From: Lysobacterales bacterium
GTDB lineage: Bacteria > Pseudomonadota > Gammaproteobacteria > Xanthomonadales > SZUA-36
DNA: 18,202 nt
Direction: 5' to 3'
Assembly (NCBI GenBank): GCA_009692275.1
Contig: SHZL01000018.1
Coordinates: 1-18,202 of the forward strand
This document shows positions 1 through 6,361 of the stretch, piece after piece; within the stretch, counting starts at the first letter, position 1; each line of letters begins with the position of its first letter. Made by a program: the position numbers and the translations under genes. The notes beneath the pieces are model-generated. The model ran no database searches. It was not told where the DNA came from and worked only from the letters and a program-made list of their open reading frames with translations.

Positions 1-364
1 TCGCGTTCAGCGCAAAGGAACGAGCAAGTTTGACGGCATCGAGTTGCCGCCAACTCTTCTCTGGCTCTTGCCGATCATCGTGCAGAAATCCTGTCGCATC
101 GATCACGAGACGAATCTCACCCTTCGCGGCGGCGAACTTCGCAGCGCGCTCTACACTGGCCTCGTCCAACAGGTCGATTGGCGGCGACGTGCTGCGACTG
201 AACGCGACCAGATGCCCGAACCTGTCTGCGGCCCGGACGGCTTCAACCAATGCCCGTCCGATACCACCACTGGCACCAAAAACGACCGCCACGCCATTTT
301 TCGGAAACGACCCCAGGTCACCGCTGGTGGCCAACCCGCTCCCGGGTTCGGACTTCCCGGTCAC
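1..364 (-). CDS. Short-chain dehydrogenase/reductase, 3' end cut off by window edge
   Basis: An SDR-family NAD(P)-dependent oxidoreductase whose C-terminal part lies outside the window. The minus strand reads an N-terminal Rossmann strand and glycine motif (VAVVFGASGGIGRALVEAV), then a short beta strand (HLVAFSRS), then LVIDATGFLHDD, which fits the region after the second Rossmann unit. The usual SDR motif TGxxxGIG appears here as GASGGIG. I chose the GTG at 364: a stop codon (TAA) lies in frame just upstream at 371-373 and a GGAG sequence sits about 10 nt before it. A TTG and a second GTG further in are alternatives. The active-site Tyr-x-x-x-Lys is beyond the edge, so substrate cannot be judged. 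The sequence resembles C-factor-like SDRs; that subfamily assignment is inference. Confidence 0.75.
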   Translation of the reverse strand, partial: MTGKSEPGSGLATSGDLGSFPKNGVAVVFGASGGIGRALVEAVRAADRFGHLVAFSRSTSPPIDLLDEASVERAAKFAAAKGEIRLVIDATGFLHDDRQEPEKSWRQLDAVKLARSFALNA

Positions 365-469
365 ACGCGCTTAGCTCCATCGCTCGCTGTTGGAAGAACC
401 GGGGGACAGGATCCGTCAAAATACACCGTCGATTTCACAAGCTGCTACTCCAATTCGGCCCAACGATCT

Positions 470-868
470 TTAAATGACCGATCCCTCTCGCTGGATGGCA
501 ACCCAGGCAATAATTTTCTTGCCAGTTTTGATCGGAAGCACCCGCCAATACATGATGAAGGGCGTCCCGTCCTTCTTGTAATTGATGGCCTTGCCCTCGA
601 ACTTGCTGCCAGTTTTCATGGCGCTGGAAAGCCTTGCAATTACCTTCGCATCCGTGCCGGGCCCCTGGAGCATGCGGGGGGAACTGCCAATCACAGAAGC
701 TGGGTCATGCCCGGTGAGCTTCTTGAACGCCTTGTTGGCGTAAATGATTTTATTCCCGGCCGATGCATCCGTGATCAGCACCGAGTCGAAGCTATTTTCC
801 GCAAGAACCTGAAGAAGCGCCAAGCCTCCATCGGCCCCTTTCATCAATTGTGTCAAAGAACCAGCCAT
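470..868 (-). CDS. Small single-domain PAS protein, LOV-like but lacking the photoactive cysteine
   Basis: A 132-residue protein that is essentially one PAS domain (about residues 22-128), with no output domain, signal peptide or membrane segment. The order of motifs follows LOV flavin-binding domains: VLITDASAGNKIIYANKAF (30-48), LTGHDPASVIG (51-61), a MLQGPGTD block (66-73), NYKKDG (97-101 region) and a final strand ending VLPI (110-113). In true LOV domains the block before LQG reads GRNCRFLQ; here it is GSSPRMLQ, so Pro64 replaces the cysteine that forms the flavin adduct. The flavin-contacting Asn of NYRKDG is kept as Asn97. A GGGAGAGAG ribosome site precedes the ATG. Such short PAS proteins may act by binding partners or ligands; the ligand here is unknown. 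It lies alone between the SDR gene and the MITE, all on the minus strand. Confidence 0.8.
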   Translation of the reverse strand: MAGSLTQLMKGADGGLALLQVLAENSFDSVLITDASAGNKIIYANKAFKKLTGHDPASVIGSSPRMLQGPGTDAKVIARLSSAMKTGSKFEGKAINYKKDGTPFIMYWRVLPIKTGKKIIAWVAIQREGSVI

Positions 869-972
869 TTATCTCTCTCCCAATTTTCACTTAAGACAAT
901 ATTGCTCATTCGTACTCGTCATCAAGGCAATGGCCCAAACCACGGATGAATGAGTCAGGATTTATTACTTAG

Positions 973-1122
973 GGAAGCTCTGAATAATGCCATCCTGGCA
1001 TTCTCAGAACACGCCAAACAAAAAGTGTGGTTTTTGTTTGGCTTCATTTTCAATTATTTGCAATCATCGAAAATGGCGGCACATCCCGGTACCGCAGAAA
1101 CTCTGAATAAATCAGAGTTTCC
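973..1122. mobile_element. 150-bp MITE with IS5-type ends and TTAG target duplication
   Basis: A non-coding, AT-rich element. The left end reads GGAAGCTCTGAATAA (973-987) and the right end, on the other strand, GGAAACTCTGATTTA, identical at 10 of the first 11 bases. TTAG directly flanks both ends (969-972 and 1123-1126). Four-base YTAR duplications and GGAAG-type ends are typical of the IS5 group of the IS5 family. There is no transposase inside, so mobility would need one in trans. Internal structure: a 7-bp hairpin (986-1002), a perfect 12-bp inverted repeat with a 6-nt loop (1013-1042), and a 9-bp hairpin at the right end (1098-1120). It fills most of the 326-base gap between the PAS and fasciclin genes and may act as a bidirectional terminator for the latter; that role is inference. 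Confidence 0.72.
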
Positions 1123-1135
1123 TTAGAAACAACAT

Positions 1136-1155
1136 CCCCGAGAGAAATCTCGGGG
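1136..1155 (-). terminator. Hairpin after the fasciclin gene
   Basis: A perfect 8-bp stem (CCCCGAGA with TCTCGGGG) closed by a four-base loop, 40 nt past the fasciclin stop codon. On the minus strand it is followed by ATGTTGTTTC, a poor T-tract, so it is a weak intrinsic terminator at best. The flanking ACAAC/GTTGT bases can extend the stem. The next hairpin downstream belongs to the MITE. Confidence 0.45.
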
Positions 1156-1194
1156 CCGTTGTATTGCAAAACCACTGTTTCAAGCATGCAGCCG

Positions 1195-1695
1195 TTATTG
1201 AGGAGGCAGGAGTACGCCGTCGACAACGTGAATGACGCCATTCGAAGTTACGATGTCGGTGATGATGACCTGCACAGTCTCGTTCAGGAAGACCTTGCCA
1301 TCTCTCACGGTGATGGTCACATCTTTGCCCAGGACCGTTTTGACTTTGGTCAGCTTGACCACCTCGGCGGCCATGACTTTTCCAGAGACGACGTGGTAGA
1401 GCAGGATGTCGGTCAGCTTCTGCTTGTTTTCGGGCAGGAGCAGGTTGTCAAGCGTGCCAGCCGGAAGTTTGGCGAAGGCTTCATCGGTGGGGGCAAACAC
1501 GGTGAAGGGACCCGTGCCTTTAAGCGTCCCAACCAGATCAGCAGCGCCCAGCGCAGCGGCCAGGGTCTTGAAGCGGCCATCGGCCACAGCGGTATCGACG
1601 ATGTCCATCGGCTTGGCGGACCCCGCGAGGGCGCTGGCGGTCAAGCCAAAAACAGCAATCAGTAGTACGGACAAAATGGTGGTAAGGCGTTTCAT
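1195..1695 (-). CDS. Secreted fasciclin (FAS1) domain protein
   Basis: A 166-residue exported protein with one FAS1 domain. Residues 1-24 form a Sec signal peptide (MKRLTTILSVLL then AVFGLTASALA) with likely cleavage after the ALA. The FAS1 hallmarks are present: the H1 block GPFTVFAPTDEAFAKLP (about 62-78), the central ILLYHVVSGKV (about 97-107), and the H2 block NGVIHVVDGVLLPP at the C-terminus. The length is usual for bacterial single-FAS1 proteins, which are periplasmic or extracellular and have been linked to adhesion; the actual partner is unknown. GGAGAG lies five bases before the ATG. A sigma-70 promoter (1759-1786) drives it as a single gene, and hairpins follow it. Confidence 0.9.
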   Translation of the reverse strand: MKRLTTILSVLLIAVFGLTASALAGSAKPMDIVDTAVADGRFKTLAAALGAADLVGTLKGTGPFTVFAPTDEAFAKLPAGTLDNLLLPENKQKLTDILLYHVVSGKVMAAEVVKLTKVKTVLGKDVTITVRDGKVFLNETVQVIITDIVTSNGVIHVVDGVLLPPQ

Positions 1696-1758
1696 GTTTC
1701 TCTCCGGTTAGATATTGAGGATGTATTGTACAGGTTTATCAAGTTAAAACCTATACCA

Positions 1759-1786
1759 ATTATATACAAACGGTGAGATTAGTCAA
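1759..1786 (-). promoter_or_regulatory. Sigma-70 promoter of the fasciclin gene
   Basis: On the minus strand TTGACT (1786-1781) is followed after 16 nt by a perfect TATAAT (1764-1759), which sits about 63 nt before the fasciclin ATG. The expected start site is near 1751. An inverted repeat AGGTTT/AAACCT with a 9-nt spacer (1732-1752) begins right at that start, and could be an operator or a leader hairpin. Confidence 0.7.
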
Positions 1787-1796
1787 TAGGACAGCT

Positions 1797-1870
1797 GGGG
1801 TCAGAGAACCATTTCCCGATGCGACAATTGTCTTTGCTCACGGTATTTCCGGGAAATGGTTCTCTGGACC
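1797..1870. repeat. Long palindrome, left copy (GGGGTCAGAGAACC family)
   Basis: The left arm starts GGGGTCAGAGAACCATTTCC (1797-1816) and pairs with GGGAAATGGTTCTCTGGACC (1851-1870), with one bulged base and a loop of about 31 nt. The same arm sequence recurs at 3431-3521. Arms beginning GGGGTCAGAG are common in proteobacterial REP-like elements tied to IS200-like (Y1/RAYT) transposases; that family link is from memory. No transposase is present in the window. Confidence 0.7.
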
Positions 1871-1971
1871 GCGGTTCTGAATGAACGATACCGGCTCGAC
1901 CTATCCCTGATCAGGGGATGGCAAGCAGGAGGATGTGAAGCATTCATGGAGTCCGTCAGAGGGAGCAAAGA

Positions 1972-3377
1972 ATGATTGGTCACCGCTGCGGGTTGATCAT
2001 CTTGATCCCGCTGCTCTTCGCGATTAGCCCGCACGCCAGAGCGGCTCCCACACTGGGCGTATATCCGAATTCCCCAGTCGGCGCAGGTGCGAACTCGATC
2101 GTCACCCCAAATGCGGTTCCGACCGGTACGACCGCTATCCATGTTTCGACCAACACCAGTTTCAAGGGAAGCTTCGTCGCCAACCTGGCAACGGGTGTGG
2201 TGCGGGTAACCAACGCGCACCCGGCAGGAACATACGCAGTCACCGTCAAGGCTTTCGGCGGTGGCGATACGACCAGCCGGAACTTCACCCTGACAGTGAA
2301 CACCGGAACCGTGTGCACTAACCCGGTGGTGTTCAACCCCGCAGCCAACGTGACCACTACCTTGAGCACCCATTTAGCCCTCGCGGTCGGGGACTTTAAT
2401 AACGATGGCAATCAGGATCTGGCAGCCTCCGGTTCAGGTGCAGCGATTCGCCTCGGGGATGGTTTGGGCGGATTCAGCGGCACGACAGTTGTCTCCCTCG
2501 GAACGCTTCCGTTTGGCTTGGCGACAGGTGATTTCAACATGGACGGCAACCTGGATTTGGCCGCAAGCAGTTTTACGGGAAACTCGGTGTCCATCCGTCT
2601 CGGTGATGGACTGGGTGGATTCAGCGGCACCACGTCCGTTGGTGTGGGCACTTCTCCGAACGGTCTCGCGGTCGGAGATTTCAACAAGGACGGCAAGCCG
2701 GATTTCGCAGCGGCCAACAGCGCCTCGGCTACCGTGTCCATCCGTCTGGGAGATGGTCTGGGCGGGTTCAGCGGCACCACCGAAGTGAGCACGAACGGGA
2801 ATACCGAAAAAGTTGTCGTCGGAGACTTCAACGCCGATGGCAATCCGGATATTGCAAGCAGCAATGAGGGGCAGGATACCGTATCCATCCGTCTTGGCGA
2901 TGGCGCCGGTGGCTTTAGCGGCACCACCAACGTCAGCGTGGGCAATTCTCCCCCCAACTTGGCAATAGGAGACTTCAATGGAGATGGCAAGCAGGATCTC
3001 GCCCTCACCCGCTTTCGCAGATGTCGATTCGCCTGGGGGACGGCTTGGGTGGTTTTAGCGGAACCACCGAAGTCAGCGTTGACTTCAACCCATTTCACGC
3101 CGCGGTCGGGGACTTCAATAACGATGGCAAGCAGGACGTCATTGTGGTCGCCGCAGGCGCCAGCAAGATGAACCTTCGCTTGGGGGATGGCTCAGGCGGC
3201 TTTGTCGACGGCGGCGGGTCCACCGTGGGCAGCAGTCCTCGCGCCATAGCCGTCGGAGATTTCAATGAGGACGGCACGCAAGATTTCGCGAGTTCACCAG
3301 GTAGCGCAACCTTTCTGTCCGTCGGCCTGGGTGGCTGTGGACTGCTCGAAGTGTTTTTCGCCAACGGTTTTGAATGA
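1972..3377 (+). pseudogene. Secreted FG-GAP/VCBS beta-propeller protein, broken by one frameshift
   Basis: The gene starts at ATG 1972 after a GGGAG ribosome site and encodes a signal peptide (ending near HARAAP, residues 20-26), a beta-rich domain of about 90 residues, then FG-GAP repeats. Seven repeats carry the calcium-loop motif GDFNxDGxxD: five begin in the first frame, with the fifth (AIGDFNGDGKQDLAL) cut at about 3005-3012, and two more follow in the -1 frame, which runs through to TGA at 3377. Seven repeats make a full seven-bladed integrin-like propeller, so the ancestral gene was one ORF of about 468 codons and a single base appears lost. Without repair, translation ends at 3171 with an unrelated tail. 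The intact C-terminus reads GLLEVFFANGFE. This could be a real pseudogene or a sequencing error. Likely extracellular; function unknown. Confidence 0.82.
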
Positions 3378-3430
3378 CCGGAGCGGTCTTCTGCCGTCAG
3401 ACCTGCAAGCGTGCGCAAACCAGGGTCAAA

Positions 3431-3521
3431 CCGGGGTCAGAGAACCATTCCCCTGGTATGCCTTGAACTAGAGCAACCGCGTCGTCCTGTGCGTCCTGGG
3501 GGAATGGTTCCCTGACCCCGG
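3431..3521. repeat. Long palindrome, right copy overlapping the ampG 3' end
   Basis: The left arm CCGGGGTCAGAGAACCATTC plus CCC (3431-3453) pairs with 3499-3521 over 23 positions with a single mismatch; the loop is 45 nt. It shares the GGGGTCAGAGAACCATT arm with the copy at 1797-1870, but the loops are unrelated. It lies just after the FG-GAP gene and contains the stop codon and last 17 codons of ampG on the other strand. It could also serve as a terminator between the two convergent genes. Confidence 0.75.
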
Positions 3522-4790
3522 CTTTCCCCACGGCGCCACTTTCAGCAGCATCAACATCCCCGGTACAGCCACCGCCGTGCACAGCAGGAAGAAGTGGGTA
3601 TAGCCCATGGCTTCGACCAAAAACCCGGTGCTGGCATTGGCAAACGTACGGGGGATGGCGATAAAGCTCGATAGCAAGGCAAATTGCGTAGCGGTAAATG
3701 CCCGGCTGGTCTCACGCGACATGTAAGCCAGGAGTGCCACGGTCCCCAATCCGACACCCAGGTACTCCGCACTGATCACTATGAACAGGCCCATCAGGGT
3801 ATGGCCCGCGGTGCTCAACCAGGCCAGGCCGAGAATGGCAAACATCTGTACAGCCCCGAATAGCCACAAGGCGCGATTGATCGAAAGCTTAAGCATGAGC
3901 ACGCCACCGAGAACGCCGCCTGCGATCGAGGCCCACAAGGCAGCCACCTTGGCGGTTGAGCCAATCTCGGTATTGCTGAAGCCCATGTCGATGTAAAACG
4001 GCGTTTGCAGCGCCACCGCCATGTTGTCACCCAGCTTGTACAGAAACATGAAGGCCAGTATCGAGAGGCCGCCGCGAATGCCGTCCCGCGAGAAAAATTC
4101 CCGGAAAGGTTCGATCACCGCTGCCCGAAACGTGTGCGGCGCCAGCGCATCGTCGCTGACCTCGCGAATGACCAGCGTGGTGACCATGCCAACACCCATG
4201 AATGACGCGGTAATCCAGTAAACCGCACCCCAGGGCAAGTGATCCGACAGGATCAGCGCAAGCGCGCCAGGCACCAGCGAGGCGATGCGGTAGGCGTTGA
4301 CGAAAAGAGAATTGCCCGCGCCCAGTTCATCATCTGCCAGCAGTTCGCGGCGATAGGCGTCGATAACGATATCCTGGCTGGCCGAAAACAAGGCGACCAG
4401 GAACACCAGCACCACGATGACACCCAGTGAACGGGTGGGATCAAGGAAACCGAACGCGCCAATGGTAAAAAAAAGCAGGATCTGCGTGACCAGCGCCCAG
4501 CCTCTGCGCCGGCCTAGGAAGGGCCAGCTGAACCGGTCCATCACCGGGGACCAAAGGAACTTCCAGGTATAGGGCAGTGACACCAGGGAAAACAAGCCAA
4601 TGGTTGCCAGGTCGATGCCATTGGTGCGCAACCAGGCAGGCACCAGCTGGATCAGGACGTACAAGGGCATTCCGGAAGTGAAGCCAATGAACAGGCACAC
4701 CAGCATGCGCCGGTTCAGCAGGATCTCCCGCCAATTGCGCAGTTGCGCCGGCGCGCCCTCCCCGGCATGGCTCCCGCTTGATTCTCTCAC
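3468..4790 (-). CDS. ampG: AmpG-family muropeptide permease (MFS)
   Basis: An inner-membrane major facilitator of 440 residues that imports GlcNAc-anhydroMurNAc peptides for peptidoglycan recycling. It matches AmpG along its length: FIGFTSGMPLYVL in helix 1 (34-46), KFLWSPVMDRF (77-87), the loop GRRRGW (93-98), then ASQDIVIDAYRRELL in helix 4, followed by alternating hydrophobic segments consistent with about 12 helices. The start is a GTG at 4790 that overlaps the xthA stop codon (GTGA), suggesting translational coupling; a later ATG at residue 29 would cut into helix 1. The N-terminus is about 20 residues longer than that of the E. coli protein. Odd point: the last 17 residues (from Pro424), a basic, polar tail, are encoded by the palindrome at 3431-3521, so the original C-terminus was probably replaced. 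In other bacteria AmpG also supplies the signal for beta-lactamase induction; no ampC or ampR is seen here. Confidence 0.88.
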   Translation of the reverse strand: MRESSGSHAGEGAPAQLRNWREILLNRRMLVCLFIGFTSGMPLYVLIQLVPAWLRTNGIDLATIGLFSLVSLPYTWKFLWSPVMDRFSWPFLGRRRGWALVTQILLFFTIGAFGFLDPTRSLGVIVVLVFLVALFSASQDIVIDAYRRELLADDELGAGNSLFVNAYRIASLVPGALALILSDHLPWGAVYWITASFMGVGMVTTLVIREVSDDALAPHTFRAAVIEPFREFFSRDGIRGGLSILAFMFLYKLGDNMAVALQTPFYIDMGFSNTEIGSTAKVAALWASIAGGVLGGVLMLKLSINRALWLFGAVQMFAILGLAWLSTAGHTLMGLFIVISAEYLGVGLGTVALLAYMSRETSRAFTATQFALLSSFIAIPRTFANASTGFLVEAMGYTHFFLLCTAVAVPGMLMLLKVAPWGKPGSGNHSPRTHRTTRLL

Positions 4791-5596
4791 CTCGACTTGG
4801 CTCCCTTTGGGATTTTTCGCCCAGGAAGCTTATAGCGGTATTCCATGATCAACGGCGCGTGATCGGAAAAGCGCTGGTCTTTGTAAATCGAAGCGGAGCG
4901 TGCAGTGCCGGCCACGCCAGGAGTGGCTACATGGTAGTCAATGCGCCATCCGGTGTTGTTAGCCCAGGCCTGCCCGCGGTTGGACCACCAGGTGTATTGC
5001 TCTTCGCGCTGATCCAGGCGCCGGAATACGTCCACCCAGCCGGCGGTGCCGAACACTTCGTCCAGCCATGCGCGCTCCTGCGGCAGAAATCCCGACTGCT
5101 GCTGGTTGCCGCGCCAGTTTTTCAGATCAATTTTCTGGTGAGCGATGTTCCAGTCGCCACAAATAATGTATTCCCGCCCATCAGCGGCTAATTCCCGCAG
5201 ACGCGGCAGCAGGTAGTCCATGGCCTGGAACTTGACCTCCTGTCGCTCTTCGCTGCTGGAACCGGATTGCAAATACAACGAAACTACCGAAAGCTTGCCA
5301 AAATCCGCCTGTAGCCAGCGCCCTTCATGATCCATCACGTCCCAGCCCAGGCCATGGTTCACCCGGTCCGCCTGATGACGGCTGTAGATGGCTGTGCCGC
5401 TATACCCCGGCTTGAGGGCATCGTGATACCAGCAATGGTAGCCTTCCGGGAAAAACATCCGGTCCTGCAACTGGTGAACCTGCGCCTTGGTTTCCTGAAT
5501 ACACACCAGGTCGGGGTCCTGCTCGCGCATCCAGTCGAAAAAACCCTTGCTGGCAGCAGCGCGAATACCGTTGGCGTTCAGCGTAATAACTTTCAT
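4787..5596 (-). CDS. xthA: Exodeoxyribonuclease III (Crc-like sequence, catalytic residues intact)
   Basis: A 269-residue endonuclease/exonuclease/phosphatase-fold enzyme that cuts 5' of abasic sites and removes 3' blocks in base excision repair. Catalytic positions are all present: Asn7 (LNANGIR), Glu35 in IQETKA, Tyr108, Asp148 and Asn150 in CGDWNIAH, Asp220 in WRIDY, and Asp245-His246 in FSDHAPL. I chose the ATG at 5596 because MKVITLNANGIR matches the family start; an ATG at 5611 would add five residues, and neither has a strong ribosome site. The length equals E. coli XthA (268). Many stretches (GFL-x-x-ERAWLDEVFG, AHQK-x-D-x-KNW, TGWR-x-DY) are close to Pseudomonas Crc. It is divergent from pyrE, with 122 bases between, and overlaps ampG downstream. 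Confidence 0.93.
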   Translation of the reverse strand: MKVITLNANGIRAAASKGFFDWMREQDPDLVCIQETKAQVHQLQDRMFFPEGYHCWYHDALKPGYSGTAIYSRHQADRVNHGLGWDVMDHEGRWLQADFGKLSVVSLYLQSGSSSEERQEVKFQAMDYLLPRLRELAADGREYIICGDWNIAHQKIDLKNWRGNQQQSGFLPQERAWLDEVFGTAGWVDVFRRLDQREEQYTWWSNRGQAWANNTGWRIDYHVATPGVAGTARSASIYKDQRFSDHAPLIMEYRYKLPGRKIPKGAKSR

Positions 5597-5617
5597 AGAT
5601 GGGATCTTCATGGATGC

Positions 5618-5660
5618 CCGGTATGCGGGAGAGGCCCGATGGTGGCAGCCAGCATACCGG
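5618..5660. promoter_or_regulatory. Inverted repeat in the xthA-pyrE divergent intergenic region
   Basis: CCGGTATGC (5618-5626) and GCATACCGG (5652-5660) form a perfect 9-bp inverted repeat with a 25-nt spacer, centred between the two start codons and just upstream of the proposed pyrE -35. It could be a two-site operator or a cruciform; I recognise no regulator for it. Confidence 0.4.
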
Positions 5661-5663
5661 ATG

Positions 5664-5692
5664 TTCTTTGCTCGCCCAAGGCGGGATATACT
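5664..5692 (+). promoter_or_regulatory. Possible pyrE promoter
   Basis: A good -10, TATACT (5687-5692), lies 17 nt after a poor -35, TTCTTT (5664-5669). The start site would fall near 5699, giving a leader of about 20 nt, too short for an attenuator. Confidence rests on the -10 and its position only. Confidence 0.4.
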
Positions 5693-5718
5693 GGGCACTG
5701 TCTGGAAGGGATTCTTCG

Positions 5719-6360
5719 ATGAAAGAGTACACGCAAAAATTCTTCCAACTGGCCTTGCACAAGGGCGTTCTGCGTTTCGGCAGGTTTTCCCTGAAGTCGG
5801 AACGCATCAGCCCCTATTTCTTCAATGCCGGCGGTTTCGATGACGGCGCCTCCCTGGCACAGTTGAGCAGTTGCTATGCGGCCGCCATTACCGATTCCGC
5901 GCTGGAATTTGACATGCTGTTTGGTCCTGCCTACAAAGGCATACCGTTGGCTGCCGCGACCGCCATGGCCTTGCAACTCGACCATGGACGCAACGTGCCG
6001 TTTGCGTATAACCGCAAGGAAGTCAAAGACCACGGTGAAGGCGGCACCGTCGTGGGTGCGCCCCTGCATGCCCGGGTGTTAATTGTTGATGATGTCATTT
6101 CCGCCGGCACCTCGGTGCGCGAATCCATCCTCGTCATAAAGGCAGCCGGGGCAGAGGTCGCCGGCGTGGCCATCGCCCTGGATCGCCAGGAGCGTGGCCA
6201 GGGGGAGCTGTCTGCCGTGCAGGAAGTACAAAGGGATTACGATGTTCCCTGCGTGGCAATCGCCGCTCTTGATGACCTGATCGGCTACCTGGAAGCTCAT
6301 TGCCCTGCCGACATCGACCTCCCTGCCATTCATCGTTATCGTGAGCTGTATGGAGTTTGA
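5719..6360 (+). CDS. pyrE: Orotate phosphoribosyltransferase
   Basis: Cytosolic enzyme that joins orotate to PRPP to give orotidine 5'-phosphate, the fifth step of UMP synthesis; PyrF, also in this window, does the next step. The 213-residue length equals E. coli PyrE. Landmarks are an N-terminal helix and FGRFSLKSERISPYFFNAG (about 21-39), FGPAYKGIPLA (about 74-84), the catalytic flexible loop with RKEVKDHGEGG (about 99-109), and the PRPP motif VLIVDDVISAGTS (about 120-132). An upstream in-frame start exists at 5599, but ATG 5719 has GGAAGGG eight bases before it and gives the family N-terminus. The DUF4124 gene follows after a single base, so the two are probably co-transcribed. Confidence 0.96.
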   Translation: MKEYTQKFFQLALHKGVLRFGRFSLKSERISPYFFNAGGFDDGASLAQLSSCYAAAITDSALEFDMLFGPAYKGIPLAAATAMALQLDHGRNVPFAYNRKEVKDHGEGGTVVGAPLHARVLIVDDVISAGTSVRESILVIKAAGAEVAGVAIALDRQERGQGELSAVQEVQRDYDVPCVAIAALDDLIGYLEAHCPADIDLPAIHRYRELYGV

Positions 6361-6361
6361 T

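Noticed and set aside
44..949. A 301-codon plus-strand open frame over the SDR and PAS genes
   Set aside because: It spans two genes with clear homology on the opposite strand plus their intergenic gap, and its protein has no recognisable motif.
1050..1241. A 63-codon minus-strand ORF across the fasciclin 3' end
   Set aside because: Its body is made of MITE and terminator hairpin sequence and it overlaps the fasciclin gene in another frame; no ribosome site or recognisable protein.
1872..1887. GGTTCTGAATGAACG upstream of the FG-GAP gene resembling its own 3' end (GGTTTTGAATGACCG)
   Set aside because: It could be the scar of a second GFE-ending gene, but the match covers only about 15 bases and may be chance.
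2998..3024. Programmed -1 ribosomal frameshift in the FG-GAP gene
   Set aside because: There is no slippery heptamer of the X-XXY-YYZ type and no clear pseudoknot after it; a one-base loss or sequencing error is simpler.
3376..3388. GACCG-GAG-CGGTC hairpin right at the FG-GAP stop codon as a terminator
   Set aside because: The stem is only 5 bp with no T-tract; the following palindrome is a better candidate.
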